A DNA stretch of 64,000 nt from Flavobacterium psychrophilum DSM 3660 = ATCC 49418 (GCF_002217405.1 NZ_MUHE01000018.1:33621-97620); one strand, 5' to 3'; positions 9,110 to 18,368 are shown, numbered from the stretch's first letter. Numbers and translations are program-made. Notes: generated by a model not told the origin, from the letters alone.

Positions 9110-10570
9110 TTATTTGTTTAGTTGTTCTAAAATTTCTTTTACAATTTGCATATCATCAAAATCATGACGAACGCCATTTATTTCCTGATAAGTTTCATGT
9201 CCTTTTCCTGCAATGAGAATAATATCGTTAGGTTGTGCTAGCTGGCAAGCGGTTTTTATGGCTTGTTTTCTGTCAATAATCGACATATATTTTTTGTAAT
9301 TGACGGCTGTAATTCCGGCTTCCATTTCGGCGATAATCGTTTCAGGATTTTCCGTTCTTGGATTATCCGAAGTAAGAATTGCTTTATCGCTCATTTGCGA
9401 AGCGATATTTGCCATTATTGGGCGTTTGGTTTTGTCACGATCACCGCCACAACCTACAATTGTTATGAGTTGTTCGTTGCGAGTACGAATATCATTTATG
9501 GTACTTAATACATTTTCTAGAGCATCGGGCGTGTGTGCATAATCGACAATTGCAGTGATATTTTGTTTTGATACAATAAACTGAAAACGGCCTGAAACAC
9601 TTTCTAATTCTGACAAGAGTCTTAAAACTTCTAATTTTTCGATTCCTAATTCGATAGCTACTCCGTAAATCGCCAATAAATTATACGCATTGAAGGTTCC
9701 AATAAGTCGAACCCAAACTTCTTGTTCATTTATTTTTAATAGCAATCCGCTTAACTGATTTTCGATAATAATGGCTTTATAATCGGCATACGTTTTTAAG
9801 GCATACGACAATTTTCTTGCCTTAGTATTTTGCATCATTACAGCACCATTTTTATCATCTATATTTGATAAAGCAAATGCGTTTTTAGGCAAATTATCGA
9901 AGAATGATTTCTTCACATCGCGATAGTCGGAAAATGTTGGATGATAATCTAAATGGTCGTGCGATAAGTTTGTAAAAACGCCACCTACAAATTGTAAACC
10001 TTCGGTACGTTTTTGATGAATTCCGTGCGAACTAACTTCCATAAAGCAATATTGGCAACCAGCTTCAACCATTTTATCTAGATAATAATTGATGGTTAAT
10101 GAATCTGGCGTGGTATGCGTTGCTTTGTGTTCAATTTCATCAACCAAGATTTTTACAGTAGAAAGCAATCCAACTTTGAAACCTGCTTTTTTGAATAATT
10201 GATATAATAATGACGCAATTGTTGTTTTACCATTGGTTCCTGTGACACCAACTAATTGTAGTTTTTGAGACGGATTATCATAAAAATTTGTTGCTAGATA
10301 TGCCAAAGCTGCATTCGTGTCTTTTACTTTTACATAAGTAATTTGCGACAATAAATTGGTTGGTAAAGTATCGCAAACAATCGCCTTCGCCCCAAGAGCA
10401 ATGGCTTTGTCTATAAACTCATGTCCGTTTGAAACCGAACCACGAATGGCAACAAAAACATCGTTCGATTGTATTTTTCGAGAATCAAAATGAATGTTAT
10501 GCACAGCAACATCGGTTGAACCGTGAACAACTTCGAGAGCGACTTTATATAAAATTTCTTTTAAAAGCAT
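9110..10570 (-). CDS. murE: UDP-MurNAc-L-Ala-D-Glu:meso-diaminopimelate ligase MurE
   Basis: MurE adds the third residue to the peptidoglycan stem peptide. The 486-aa protein has the P-loop GVTGTNGKTT at residues 108-117 and the UDP-binding FDSRKI (28-33). A TSDNPRTE segment near residue 400 is present; the DNPR motif is the accepted marker for meso-diaminopimelate specificity, as opposed to lysine, so the stem peptide is predicted to carry meso-DAP. One base separates its start from the end of ftsI. Confidence 0.97.
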   Translation of the reverse strand: MLLKEILYKVALEVVHGSTDVAVHNIHFDSRKIQSNDVFVAIRGSVSNGHEFIDKAIALGAKAIVCDTLPTNLLSQITYVKVKDTNAALAYLATNFYDNPSQKLQLVGVTGTNGKTTIASLLYQLFKKAGFKVGLLSTVKILVDEIEHKATHTTPDSLTINYYLDKMVEAGCQYCFMEVSSHGIHQKRTEGLQFVGGVFTNLSHDHLDYHPTFSDYRDVKKSFFDNLPKNAFALSNIDDKNGAVMMQNTKARKLSYALKTYADYKAIIIENQLSGLLLKINEQEVWVRLIGTFNAYNLLAIYGVAIELGIEKLEVLRLLSELESVSGRFQFIVSKQNITAIVDYAHTPDALENVLSTINDIRTRNEQLITIVGCGGDRDKTKRPIMANIASQMSDKAILTSDNPRTENPETIIAEMEAGITAVNYKKYMSIIDRKQAIKTACQLAQPNDIILIAGKGHETYQEINGVRHDFDDMQIVKEILEQLNK

Positions 10571-10571
10571 T

Positions 10572-12575
10572 TTATGACAATTCTAAAATTATTGTATTTT
10601 TTTTTAATATGGGCTGACCTGCTTGTATGGATTGTTTTTTTACTTTTCCAACGCCTATCGCTTTTACTTTCATTCCTAAATTTTCTAGTAATGCAACAGC
10701 ATCCATTCCAGACATGCCGTGTAAATTGGGTATATATTTTGGCTTTTCATTTACCTTATCATTGTAAGTCAAGTAATTTTTGTCTTGGGCTGGATTATTC
10801 TTTTTTAGATTTTTTACTACATTAGTTGATGGCACATCGGTAAAAACCTTTTGTGCAATACGTTTAAAAACTGGCCCAGCAACATCTGCTCCGTAATAAT
10901 CGTTTTTAGATGTATTTGGTTTATGAACGACAACTATGCAAGAATATTTAGGATTTTCGGCAGGAAAATACCCTACAAAAGATGAAATATAATATTTACC
11001 ACTTCCGCCATTTGTTCCGTAACTTGCTGCTGCAGTTCCTGTTTTTCCTGCCATCGAAAAATCTTTAGAGTATAGTTTTGATGCTGTTCCTCTTTTAACC
11101 ACATTTTTTAAGATGGTCTTTATTTTTTTTAGTGCGTCATCAGAGCAAATTTTTGGGTTAATGACTTGTTTGTCGAAATTTTTGATGGTTTTGTTCCATT
11201 CCTTAACCTCTTGTACAAAAATTGGTTTTACCATTTGACCATCGTTTGCAATGGCGTTATATAATGTTAATGTTTGTAATGGCGTTACAGAAACTCCGTA
11301 CCCGAATGCCATCCACGGAAGTGAAATTGCGCTCCAGTTTTTATCTGAAGGCTCTGGAATATATGGTATTCCTTCGCCTCTAAATGGTAATCCTAGTGGT
11401 TTGTTTAGTCCTAAATTTACAAGTCTGTCTGTAAATTGTTTGGGATTATTTTTGTAATTTTCATAAACTGCCCGAACCATAATGGTATTAGAAGACACTT
11501 CAAATCCTCTAGCTAACGATATTTTTCCGTACCCCCCAGTATGAGAATCTCTTACTTTGCGACCACGATAAGTGATTTGACCACCATTGCTATCATATAC
11601 TTTACTGGTATCAATTTTATTGTCGTCGATAAGCGCAATTAGATCTACTAATTTGAATGTAGAACCTGGCTCGTGCGATTCTCCTACAGCATAATTTATG
11701 GTTTCATAATAAGATCCGTCTTTGTCTTTTCCTAGATTAGAAATGGCTTTTACAGCTCCTGTTTTGGTTTCCATTACCACAACGCAACCGTGATCTGCGT
11801 CATATTCTAATAATTGTTTTAGCAAAGCATGGTGCGCAATGTCCTGTATATAAACATCAATCGTAGAAACGATATCATAACCATCTTGTGGCTCTACTTC
11901 ATTATTATCACGAATAGGTTTCCATTGTCCTTGTGCTATTTTTTGTTTTAGGACTTTTCCGTCTTTACCGTTTAGATATTTTCCGTATGCTCCTTCTATA
12001 CCTACTGGTAATAAATCGCCATTGTCGTCATAACGTTCGTAACCTATTGTTCGTGCTGCAATTTTGCCAATTGGATGCTCACGTACTGTTCTTTGCTCGG
12101 TAATCATACCCCCTTTATTAGAACCAAGATTAAACAAAGGGAATTTTTTGACCGCAGCATATTGTGTATAACTCAAATCTTTGGCCAAAAGAAAATACCT
12201 GTTTTTATTAGCTCTTGCTTTTCTGAACTCGTTCAAATAAGTGCTCGAAGATTTTTCTAGTAAGACTGAAAGAGAGTCTGATAAGTCTTTAATATGAGCA
12301 TCAAAATTTTCTTTGCTTGGCGCTAAAGCATCAAAACGAATAGTATATTTAGGGATTGATGTTGCGAGCAAGCTTCCATCGGAAGAATATACATTACCAC
12401 GATTGGCAGGAATTACAAAATTTTTGATAGATCTTTCTTTGGCTAATTTTCGGTAATAGTCGCCTTCAACCCACTGTATATTAGTAAGTTTTACGCCCAC
12501 AGCCGTTACCATAATTAGAATAACTAAAGCAATTACGTAGATACGTTTTAAAATATTTCTATCTTCTATTGCCAT
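10572..12575 (-). CDS. ftsI: Class B penicillin-binding protein FtsI/PBP3 with C-terminal PASTA domain
   Basis: This septal DD-transpeptidase cross-links peptidoglycan and partners with FtsW. The 667-aa protein has a single membrane anchor (about residues 10-30) and an N-terminal PBP dimer domain. The transpeptidase motifs are S305-T-F-K308 (SxxK), S361-S-N363 (SxN) and K511-T-G513 (KTG). About 60 C-terminal residues (from about 605) form one PASTA-like domain, which E. coli FtsI lacks but Bacteroidota and Gram-positive homologues often have. Its 3' end abuts murE and its start overlaps ftsL by 10 bp. Confidence 0.95.
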   Translation of the reverse strand: MAIEDRNILKRIYVIALVILIMVTAVGVKLTNIQWVEGDYYRKLAKERSIKNFVIPANRGNVYSSDGSLLATSIPKYTIRFDALAPSKENFDAHIKDLSDSLSVLLEKSSSTYLNEFRKARANKNRYFLLAKDLSYTQYAAVKKFPLFNLGSNKGGMITEQRTVREHPIGKIAARTIGYERYDDNGDLLPVGIEGAYGKYLNGKDGKVLKQKIAQGQWKPIRDNNEVEPQDGYDIVSTIDVYIQDIAHHALLKQLLEYDADHGCVVVMETKTGAVKAISNLGKDKDGSYYETINYAVGESHEPGSTFKLVDLIALIDDNKIDTSKVYDSNGGQITYRGRKVRDSHTGGYGKISLARGFEVSSNTIMVRAVYENYKNNPKQFTDRLVNLGLNKPLGLPFRGEGIPYIPEPSDKNWSAISLPWMAFGYGVSVTPLQTLTLYNAIANDGQMVKPIFVQEVKEWNKTIKNFDKQVINPKICSDDALKKIKTILKNVVKRGTASKLYSKDFSMAGKTGTAAASYGTNGGSGKYYISSFVGYFPAENPKYSCIVVVHKPNTSKNDYYGADVAGPVFKRIAQKVFTDVPSTNVVKNLKKNNPAQDKNYLTYNDKVNEKPKYIPNLHGMSGMDAVALLENLGMKVKAIGVGKVKKQSIQAGQPILKKNTIILELS

Positions 12576-12907
12576 ATTTTATACCAAGGTTTTTTTTCTT
12601 CGATTACTTTTATTTTTTTTGGAGGTACAGATGAGGGTAAGATACCTTTATCTACCATTTGCCCTGCTACGGTCGATTCCATTTTTATTTTCATTAATTC
12701 CGAACGACGGTCTACAAACTCCGAACGCAATTCTTTAACATCATTTGTTAAGTCGGCAATTTTAAAAATTTTTTTCTCATAACTGTGCGTGTTTGCAATC
12801 ATGATTATAGCCAACAAAAGCAGAAACACAATGAATCGCCAATTTTTAGTAGCGTCTTCATTGATAAGAAATCTTGCTTTTAATATGTTATAAATATCTC
12901 CTTTCAT
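12566..12907 (-). CDS. ftsL: FtsL-like small bitopic division protein
   Basis: FtsL is a small bitopic protein that, with FtsB and FtsQ, activates FtsWI. This 113-aa protein has a cytoplasmic N-terminus of about 22 residues, one membrane segment (about 23-40) and a periplasmic part predicted to be helical (about 45-85). The sequence family is very divergent, so the name rests on size, topology and the position between rsmH and ftsI. Start and neighbouring stop share a base (TAATG), a typical coupling arrangement with rsmH. Confidence 0.85.
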   Translation of the reverse strand: MKGDIYNILKARFLINEDATKNWRFIVFLLLLAIIMIANTHSYEKKIFKIADLTNDVKELRSEFVDRRSELMKIKMESTVAGQMVDKGILPSSVPPKKIKVIEEKKPWYKIWQ

Positions 12908-13803
12908 TATTTTTTTTCTGCAATTCGAAGCTTTGCACTTCGAGCACGATTGTTTATTTTAATTTCTTGGTTTGAAGGAATAATCATTTTTCCAATTAAC
13001 TTGAAAGGCACTTCAAATCGCCCGAAGAAATCTTTTTCTGGTTCCCCTTCAAACAATCCGTTTTTCATGAATCTTTTTACTAATCTGTCTTCTAATGAAT
13101 GGTAAGAAATAACGCTTAACCTTCCGCCTTGGTCTAAAACTTCTAATGATTGTTCTAAAAATTCTTTCAAAACATCCATTTCTTGATTTACTTCGATACG
13201 AATAGATTGATATATTTGCGCCAGAATTTTATGTGCTTTATTATTAGGCAGAAATCTTGCTAAAACTTGTTTCAAATCTTCGGTATTTACTATTTTTTCT
13301 TTTTCACGAGCTTCTATAATAGCTCGTGCAATGGCTAGTGCATTTCCTAATTCTCCATACTCTGCAAAAATGCGACGCAGGTTTGTTTCATCATATTCAT
13401 TAACAATATTAAAGGCTGTTAAATCATTTTTTTTACTCATTCTCATATCTAACTCAGCATCAAAACGAGTAGAAAAACCTCTTTCAGGCACATCGAACTG
13501 ATGGGAAGAAACCCCCAAATCGGCAAGAATTCCGTCTACTTTTTTAATTCCATTAAAACGCAAAAATCTTTTAATGTATCTGAAATTTTCTTGTATTAAT
13601 GTAAATCTTTCGTCTGGCAGTGCGTTTTCCCAAGCATCTTCATCTTGATCGAAACCAAATAATTTTCCCTCAGGACCAAGTCTAGACAAAATTTCTTTCG
13701 AATGTCCGCCACCACCAAAAGTCACATCTACATACACGCCGTCTGGCTTAATATTTAAACCATCGACTGTTTCTTTTAGCAAAACTGGATTATGATATTC
13801 CAT
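12907..13803 (-). CDS. rsmH: 16S rRNA (cytosine1402-N4)-methyltransferase RsmH (MraW)
   Basis: RsmH methylates N4 of C1402 in 16S rRNA using S-adenosylmethionine. The protein has the SAM-binding TFGGGGHSKEIL segment near residue 30, the conserved GVSSHQFD (about 100) and the C-terminal SYHSLEDRLVK motif (about 235-245). I place the start at the ATG at 13803 (MEYHNPVLLKE). The frame stays open to 13815 with MTMN in front, which would lengthen the overlap with mraZ from 14 to 26 bp. Either start leaves the two genes overlapping. Confidence 0.95.
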   Translation of the reverse strand: MEYHNPVLLKETVDGLNIKPDGVYVDVTFGGGGHSKEILSRLGPEGKLFGFDQDEDAWENALPDERFTLIQENFRYIKRFLRFNGIKKVDGILADLGVSSHQFDVPERGFSTRFDAELDMRMSKKNDLTAFNIVNEYDETNLRRIFAEYGELGNALAIARAIIEAREKEKIVNTEDLKQVLARFLPNNKAHKILAQIYQSIRIEVNQEMDVLKEFLEQSLEVLDQGGRLSVISYHSLEDRLVKRFMKNGLFEGEPEKDFFGRFEVPFKLIGKMIIPSNQEIKINNRARSAKLRIAEKK

Positions 13804-14263
13804 ATTCATCGTCATTTACGTTACCCATTACTTCTTCTGCCAAATCTGCAAAATCCCCAACTGAATCATCAATCGCTTTTTCGTATAAATCTTTGTCCCA
13901 GATTTCGATAATATTTACTGCCGATGACAATACAATATCTTTTGTAACCGAAGCAAAAACCGCTAAATCCTTAGGGATTAACAATCTGCCCGTTGCATCA
14001 ATTTCAATTATACGAACACCCGCTGTAAAACGACGAATAAAATCATTGTTTTTTTTTACAAAACGGTTCAGTTTATTAATTTTTTGCATCATCAAATCCC
14101 ACTCCTTCATAGGATACAATTCTAAACATTGCTGAAAAACCGAGCGCTTCAATACAAAGCCTTCTTGCAAAGACACGTTTAGTTGCTTCTTTAAAGGGTT
14201 AGGCATCATGAGCCTTCCTTTAGAATCGACCTTACATTCGTATGTTCCAACAATGGTATTCAA
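13790..14263 (-). CDS. mraZ: MraZ, SpoVT-AbrB-domain regulator of the dcw cluster
   Basis: MraZ is a ring-forming DNA-binding protein that in other bacteria regulates its own dcw cluster. The 157-aa product has two SpoVT-AbrB-like halves (about 5-55 and 80-128), each with the family pattern of a Gly-Arg pair: KGRLMMP at 15-21 and TGRLLIP at about 91-97. It starts at a TTG codon: an in-frame TAA lies only five codons upstream, so no ATG can be used without losing the conserved MNTIVGTYECK N-terminus. It is first in the cluster, behind a good -7 box at 14291-14298. Confidence 0.94.
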   Translation of the reverse strand: MNTIVGTYECKVDSKGRLMMPNPLKKQLNVSLQEGFVLKRSVFQQCLELYPMKEWDLMMQKINKLNRFVKKNNDFIRRFTAGVRIIEIDATGRLLIPKDLAVFASVTKDIVLSSAVNIIEIWDKDLYEKAIDDSVGDFADLAEEVMGNVNDDEYGIS

Positions 14264-14290
14264 GTAGTTATGATTTTACATGATAGTTAG

Positions 14291-14298
14291 CAAATATA
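14291..14298 (-). promoter_or_regulatory. Predicted -7 box of the mraZ/dcw promoter
   Basis: On the minus strand this is TATATTTG, matching the Bacteroidota -7 consensus TAnnTTTG. It sits about 28 bp ahead of the TTG start of mraZ, a normal leader length. A TTTG that might serve as the -33 element lies at 14323-14326, but the 24-nt spacing is longer than usual. This would be the main promoter for the whole division and wall cluster. Confidence 0.6.
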
Positions 14299-14462
14299 AA
14301 TATTTTTTACCACCTTTTACCACAAAATACCACTTTGTTGATAAGTTTTAACTTTTTTAAGAGCTAAACAAATGCAAAATAAGGTAGAAGTGATATTTAC
14401 GACTTATTAACAAAAAAAGGAGGTTATAAAAAAGACAATATTTATATTTCGTATTTTAGTCC

Positions 14463-14470
14463 TATATTTG
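14463..14470 (+). promoter_or_regulatory. Predicted -7 box upstream of the alpha/beta hydrolase
   Basis: TATATTTG matches TAnnTTTG exactly and is followed by CACC, a common continuation in flavobacterial promoters. It lies 29 bp before the GTG start at 14500. No convincing -33 TTG is at the right distance. It is divergent from the mraZ promoter about 170 bp away. Confidence 0.55.
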
Positions 14471-14499
14471 CACCTATTTAAAGACAAAACGATTACACG

Positions 14500-15264
14500 G
14501 TGAATAACTTAAAGAAAGAAGGCAAGTACGAATATTTTGAAGCTGGCGAAGGAACTCCAATTATAATTTTGCACGGATTAATGGGCGGATTAAGTAATTT
14601 TGATGGGGTTGCAAACTATTTTCCTGCAAAAGGATACAAAGTTATCATACCACAACTACCACTATACACACAAAACATACTAAAAACTAACGTAAAATCT
14701 TTCTCTAAATATGTTAAAGATTTTATTACTTTTAAAGGTTTTGACAGAGTAATTCTGGTAGGAAATTCGCTAGGCGGACATATTGCATTATACTTTACAA
14801 AAATGTATCCAGAACGCGTTTCTGGACTTGTAATTACAGGAAGTTCAGGACTTTACGAAAGCGCCATGGGAGACAGCTATCCTAAACGTGGTGATTACGA
14901 ATATATTAGAAAAAAAGCAGAGAGCGTTTTTTACGATCCTGCTATTGCTACAAAAGAAATTATAGATGATGTTTACAATACCGTAAACGACAGAATAAAA
15001 CTAATAAAAACATTAACCATTGCCAAAAGCGCCATTCGCCATAACATGGCAAAAGATTTACCAAAAATGCATGTTCCTATAGGAATTATTTGGGGTAGAA
15101 ATGATGGCGTAACACCACCATCGGTTGCTGAAGAGTTTCATAAATTACTACCCAATTCGACCTTATATTGGATTGAAAAATGCGGTCATGCAGCCATGAT
15201 GGAGCATCCAGACGAATTTAACCGTTTGCTTGATGAATGGTTGACTACAAAAGCAGAACATTAA
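14500..15264 (+). CDS. Alpha/beta-fold hydrolase
   Basis: A 254-aa cytoplasmic alpha/beta hydrolase with no signal peptide. The nucleophile elbow is GNSLGG with Ser90, the oxyanion-hole HGLMGG lies at 25-30, the likely acid is the Asp in WGRNDGV (about 205) and the catalytic His is in KCGHAAMMEHP (about 233). These fit esterases and C-C bond hydrolases of the meta-cleavage type, but the substrate cannot be read from sequence. Translation starts at a GTG (14500); no in-frame ATG is nearby. It precedes engB by about 57 bp on the same strand. Confidence 0.88.
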   Translation: MNNLKKEGKYEYFEAGEGTPIIILHGLMGGLSNFDGVANYFPAKGYKVIIPQLPLYTQNILKTNVKSFSKYVKDFITFKGFDRVILVGNSLGGHIALYFTKMYPERVSGLVITGSSGLYESAMGDSYPKRGDYEYIRKKAESVFYDPAIATKEIIDDVYNTVNDRIKLIKTLTIAKSAIRHNMAKDLPKMHVPIGIIWGRNDGVTPPSVAEEFHKLLPNSTLYWIEKCGHAAMMEHPDEFNRLLDEWLTTKAEH

Positions 15265-15321
15265 AAACTCACTTAATACTAAAGAATAATTATACTGCTA
15301 TTTTAGCGCAAAACATATTAA

Positions 15322-15939
15322 ATGAAAATTAATACCGCCGAATTTATTATTAGCAATTCTATCGTGAGTTTGTGTCCGCAAGAGCACTTGCCAGAATATG
15401 CTTTTATTGGACGATCTAACGTTGGGAAATCATCGTTAATAAACATGTTAACCAATCACAAAAGTTTGGCTAAAACCTCTGGAAGACCAGGAAAAACGCA
15501 ACTAATAAATCACTTTAAGATAAACAACAATTGGTTTCTTGTAGATTTACCAGGTTATGGTTATGCAAAAGTTTCTAAAAAGACGAAAGAAGTTTTTCAG
15601 CAATTTATTACCGATTATTTTGAGAAAAGAGAACAGCTTGTTTGTGCTTTTGTACTTATTGACATTCGTCATGAAGCACAAAAAATAGACTTAGAATTCA
15701 TCACTTATCTTGGCGAAATCGAATTGCCATTTTGCATTGTTTTTACCAAAGCCGACAAAATTAGCAAAGGAAAAGTTGCCCAACACGTTGCCGCCTACAG
15801 AACAGCATTGCTAAAAAACAATTGGGAAGAAATGCCGCATCATTTTGTAACTTCTGCAACGGAACATACAGGAAAAGAAAGCCTTTTAAGTTATATTGAT
15901 GAAGTAAATCAGGATATTTTTAAGCAAAATGGCTTTTAA
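15322..15939 (+). CDS. engB: Ribosome biogenesis GTPase EngB (YihA/YsxC)
   Basis: EngB is an essential GTPase that assists large-subunit ribosome assembly. The 205-aa protein has all the G motifs: G1 GRSNVGKSS at 30-38, G3 DLPGYG at 75-80 and G4 TKAD at 142-145. Length matches the family. The start is the ATG at 15322. It faces gldC convergently across a gap of about 118 bp. Confidence 0.96.
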   Translation: MKINTAEFIISNSIVSLCPQEHLPEYAFIGRSNVGKSSLINMLTNHKSLAKTSGRPGKTQLINHFKINNNWFLVDLPGYGYAKVSKKTKEVFQQFITDYFEKREQLVCAFVLIDIRHEAQKIDLEFITYLGEIELPFCIVFTKADKISKGKVAQHVAAYRTALLKNNWEEMPHHFVTSATEHTGKESLLSYIDEVNQDIFKQNGF

Positions 15940-16008
15940 ACAAACCAGAAAAATCTTGTTAAAACATATAACTAAAAACAAATAATTTTGAAAATATAAA
16001 GCAAAAAA

Positions 16009-16030
16009 GTCGGAAGAAAAATCTTCCGAC
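16009..16030 (-). terminator. Intrinsic terminator of the gldB-gldC operon
   Basis: GTCGGAAGA (16009-16017) pairs perfectly with TCTTCCGAC (16022-16030) across an AAAA loop. On the minus strand the stem is followed by TTTTTTGC, so it ends transcripts coming from gldC. The plus strand has no T tract after the stem, so it is not a good terminator for engB. Confidence 0.85.
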
Positions 16031-16057
16031 CATAACTAGCGGTAGCTAACCTTTTTT

Positions 16058-16381
16058 TTACTTCTTCAACTCGAGCTTCTCTGCAAAATATTCGCAAAAA
16101 TCTTTCATCGTATCTGTCATTTTTTCGTCGCCCGTAGCTCTATAAAAAGTAGCTGCCATGGCAACTAATGTTTGATGAAAAAATATTTTCATTTCATCTA
16201 CTGGCATATCTTTTGTCCACAAATCAATTCGCATTGTTTCTTGGGTTTTGTTATCCCAAATAGAAAGCATAATGGCTTTTGTTTCTTCAGTTTCGACACC
16301 GCCATCTTGTGCAGACCAATGCAGTTTCTCAGGAACACGATTTTCGTCTAGTTGTACGTTAAATTTTATTTCAGAAGTCAT
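16058..16381 (-). CDS. gldC: Gliding motility protein GldC
   Basis: GldC is a small protein first found through gliding-defective Flavobacterium johnsoniae mutants; it improves but is not strictly required for gliding. This 107-aa protein has no signal peptide and no cysteines. It begins TSEIKFNVQLDENRVPEKL, the conserved start of the family as I recall it. The middle DLWTKDMPVDEMKIFFHQTL region (about 52-71) is also characteristic. It lies downstream of gldB on the same strand, the same pairing as in F. johnsoniae. Confidence 0.9.
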   Translation of the reverse strand: MTSEIKFNVQLDENRVPEKLHWSAQDGGVETEETKAIMLSIWDNKTQETMRIDLWTKDMPVDEMKIFFHQTLVAMAATFYRATGDEKMTDTMKDFCEYFAEKLELKK

Positions 16382-16463
16382 TGTATTTTAAATTTTAGAA
16401 TTCATTTTAAATTAAGATAATTACCTCATTTAGGAGCCTAATTACTCGGGGCTTAATTTGCAA

Positions 16464-17426
16464 TTATTTTTTTGGTTTATATTTAGATTTTTGAAAAATA
16501 GCTGCGGCATCCATTGCCATCATTTCCTGCATCGGAATATCGTTATTTTTCATAAACGAACGTACTATTTGCAAACCAAACCAGGCCCCTATTCGACCAG
16601 GTGTTTCATTATCTGAAATTAATCCGAATTTAGAAAATGGCGACGGACTTATAAAACGCTGTGATAATTTAGCATCTGTGTCATATAATAGCTTCTCTTC
16701 AATAAAAAATCTCCACATATTAGCCTCGTTATCTTGAGCGTATTTAAGCTGTTCCGGTGTGTAACAAATCTTGTCTCCATTTGAATATTCTGGCAATAAT
16801 ACATCATTAAAATACAATTGTTTTCCTGAATATATCATCAGTGATAATAAATCTTTTGTAACTGGTGGTTTTACTTTTGTTCTAGAAAAACTTTCTACAA
16901 TATCTGGTAATATTTGAGACGGCTCGAAGGTTTGCTTCATGTAATTTGGAAATTCGTAGAACTTATGATTTTTACCTAAATACAATTCTAACGAAATAAT
17001 TAATGCTTTTTCAGTATAAATTACCTTATAATCTGTATCCATCTCCTGAATTACAGTATATACTTTTGGAATTTGTGTTTTTGGATAATAGTATTTAATG
17101 TAACGAAACAAATCCTCTATTTCGGTGGTTTCTTTATCGAAACTCCCATAACGTTTTTCTACTTCGGCATACAATTCTCTCCAAAGTGGATTGGTCATTT
17201 TATCGACCAAAATCGAATCCGAAATAGATGGCGGAAAAAATTCTGGATATTGCAATTTTAATTTTGGCAATTCGCTTGGTGGTGTTTCAAAAAAAGCTTT
17301 GTCGTAGCGATCTACTTTTATACTTACTGGTATTTCTGCTACTTTTTTTTGAATTTCGCTTTTTTTAGAACACGAAATAATGGCAAATAGGAATAGAACG
17401 AGTATTAAATATTTTTTCATAAACAT
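16464..17426 (-). CDS. gldB: Gliding motility lipoprotein GldB
   Basis: GldB is an essential gliding lipoprotein of Flavobacterium, and gld genes of this group affect type IX secretion. The 320-aa product has a lipoprotein signal peptide: two lysines, a hydrophobic core and the lipobox IISC with the acylated Cys at residue 19. The rest is soluble and presumably periplasmic. The ATG at 17420 (MKKYLILV), two codons later than the longest start, is the more typical beginning. The gap to gldC is 82 bp. No other gld genes are in the window. Confidence 0.9.
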   Translation of the reverse strand: MFMKKYLILVLFLFAIISCSKKSEIQKKVAEIPVSIKVDRYDKAFFETPPSELPKLKLQYPEFFPPSISDSILVDKMTNPLWRELYAEVEKRYGSFDKETTEIEDLFRYIKYYYPKTQIPKVYTVIQEMDTDYKVIYTEKALIISLELYLGKNHKFYEFPNYMKQTFEPSQILPDIVESFSRTKVKPPVTKDLLSLMIYSGKQLYFNDVLLPEYSNGDKICYTPEQLKYAQDNEANMWRFFIEEKLLYDTDAKLSQRFISPSPFSKFGLISDNETPGRIGAWFGLQIVRSFMKNNDIPMQEMMAMDAAAIFQKSKYKPKK

Positions 17427-17433
17427 GATTTTT

Positions 17434-17514
17434 TAGCCCAGATAAGAGTGGAAATCCTTTTATTTTTTCCTTCAAAAAATAAAAGATTGAAACGTATAGC
17501 TGGAATTGCTCCTA
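17434..17514 (+). repeat. Structured dispersed element, copy A
   Basis: Copy A of the four-copy element. The left flank TAGCCCAGATAAGAGTGGAA and the right flank GATTGAAACGTATAGCTGG are shared with the other copies. The central hairpin is TTTTATTTTTT (17458-17468) against AAAAAATAAAA (17474-17484) with a CCTTC loop, 11 perfect pairs. The outer helix pairs CCAG (17438-17441) with CTGG (17500-17503) and AGC with GCT (17508-17510). It lies between the divergent gldB and nadE. It may be a member of the published Flavo-1 RNA motif; this was not tested. Confidence 0.85.
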
Positions 17515-17519
17515 ATTAT

Positions 17520-17527
17520 TATTTTTG
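17520..17527 (+). promoter_or_regulatory. Predicted -7 box of nadE
   Basis: TATTTTTG fits TAnnTTTG and lies 34 bp before the ATG chosen for nadE. It begins only six bases after the end of dispersed element copy A, so the element sits directly upstream of, or within, the promoter region. No clear -33 box is seen. Confidence 0.5.
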
Positions 17528-17561
17528 CAAATATACATTCGTTTTTAAAACAAAAGTAACC

Positions 17562-18368
17562 ATGCAAAAAAATAGTACCATAAATTGTGAAAAAGTTAAC
17601 GAACATATTGTAAACTGGCTAAAAACCTATGCACAAAAGGCTAAAGTAAATGGTTTTGTGATAGGGATTTCGGGCGGAATAGATTCGGCAGTTACCGCTA
17701 CTTTATGTGCGCAAACAGGACTAACGGTTTTGTGTGTAGAAATGCCTATACACCAAGCACAAAGTCATATAAATAGAGCGCAAGAACATATTATGCAGCT
17801 TAAGAAAAATTTTGCAAATGTAACTGACACTCGTGTAAATTTGACCCCTGTTTTCGAGAGTTTTAAGACCGAAGTTCCTGTTTCTAACAATGAAGCAAAA
17901 CTAAATTTGTCTCTTGCAAACACTAGGGCGAGGTTGCGCATGACAAGTTTGTATTATTTGGCCGGGATTCACGGATTGTTGGTTGCAGGTACGGGCAATA
18001 AGGTAGAAGATTTTGGCGTTGGTTTTTTTACCAAATACGGAGATGGAGGTGTAGATTTGAGTCCTATTGCCGATTTGATGAAAAGTGATGTTCGTGCTCT
18101 TGCTACTTATCTTAATGTGCCAGAATCTATACAAAAAGCAGCTCCGACTGATGGATTGTTTGGTGATGATCGAAGCGACGAAGACCAACTTGGTGCTAGT
18201 TATACCGAATTAGAATGGGCGATGATTGCTTTAGAAAACGGCAAGAAATCTGATGACTTTACAGATCGTGAGAAGGTTGTTTTTGAAATTTACGAACGAC
18301 TAAACACGATTAATCAGCACAAAATGAACCCCATTCCTGTTTGCTTAATTCCTGAAATTTACAAATAA
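17562..18368 (+). CDS. nadE: NH3-dependent NAD+ synthetase NadE
   Basis: NadE amidates nicotinic acid adenine dinucleotide with ammonia and ATP, the last step of NAD synthesis. The 268-aa product has the ATP-pyrophosphatase loop SGGIDS at 37-42, GTGNKVEDFGVGFFTKYGDG (about 146-165) and the SPIADLMKSDVR segment. It has no glutaminase domain, so ammonia is the expected donor. I start it at the ATG at 17562 (MQKNSTINC). The frame is open back to 17448, but those residues would be encoded by dispersed element copy A and the promoter. Confidence 0.94.
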   Translation: MQKNSTINCEKVNEHIVNWLKTYAQKAKVNGFVIGISGGIDSAVTATLCAQTGLTVLCVEMPIHQAQSHINRAQEHIMQLKKNFANVTDTRVNLTPVFESFKTEVPVSNNEAKLNLSLANTRARLRMTSLYYLAGIHGLLVAGTGNKVEDFGVGFFTKYGDGGVDLSPIADLMKSDVRALATYLNVPESIQKAAPTDGLFGDDRSDEDQLGASYTELEWAMIALENGKKSDDFTDREKVVFEIYERLNTINQHKMNPIPVCLIPEIYK

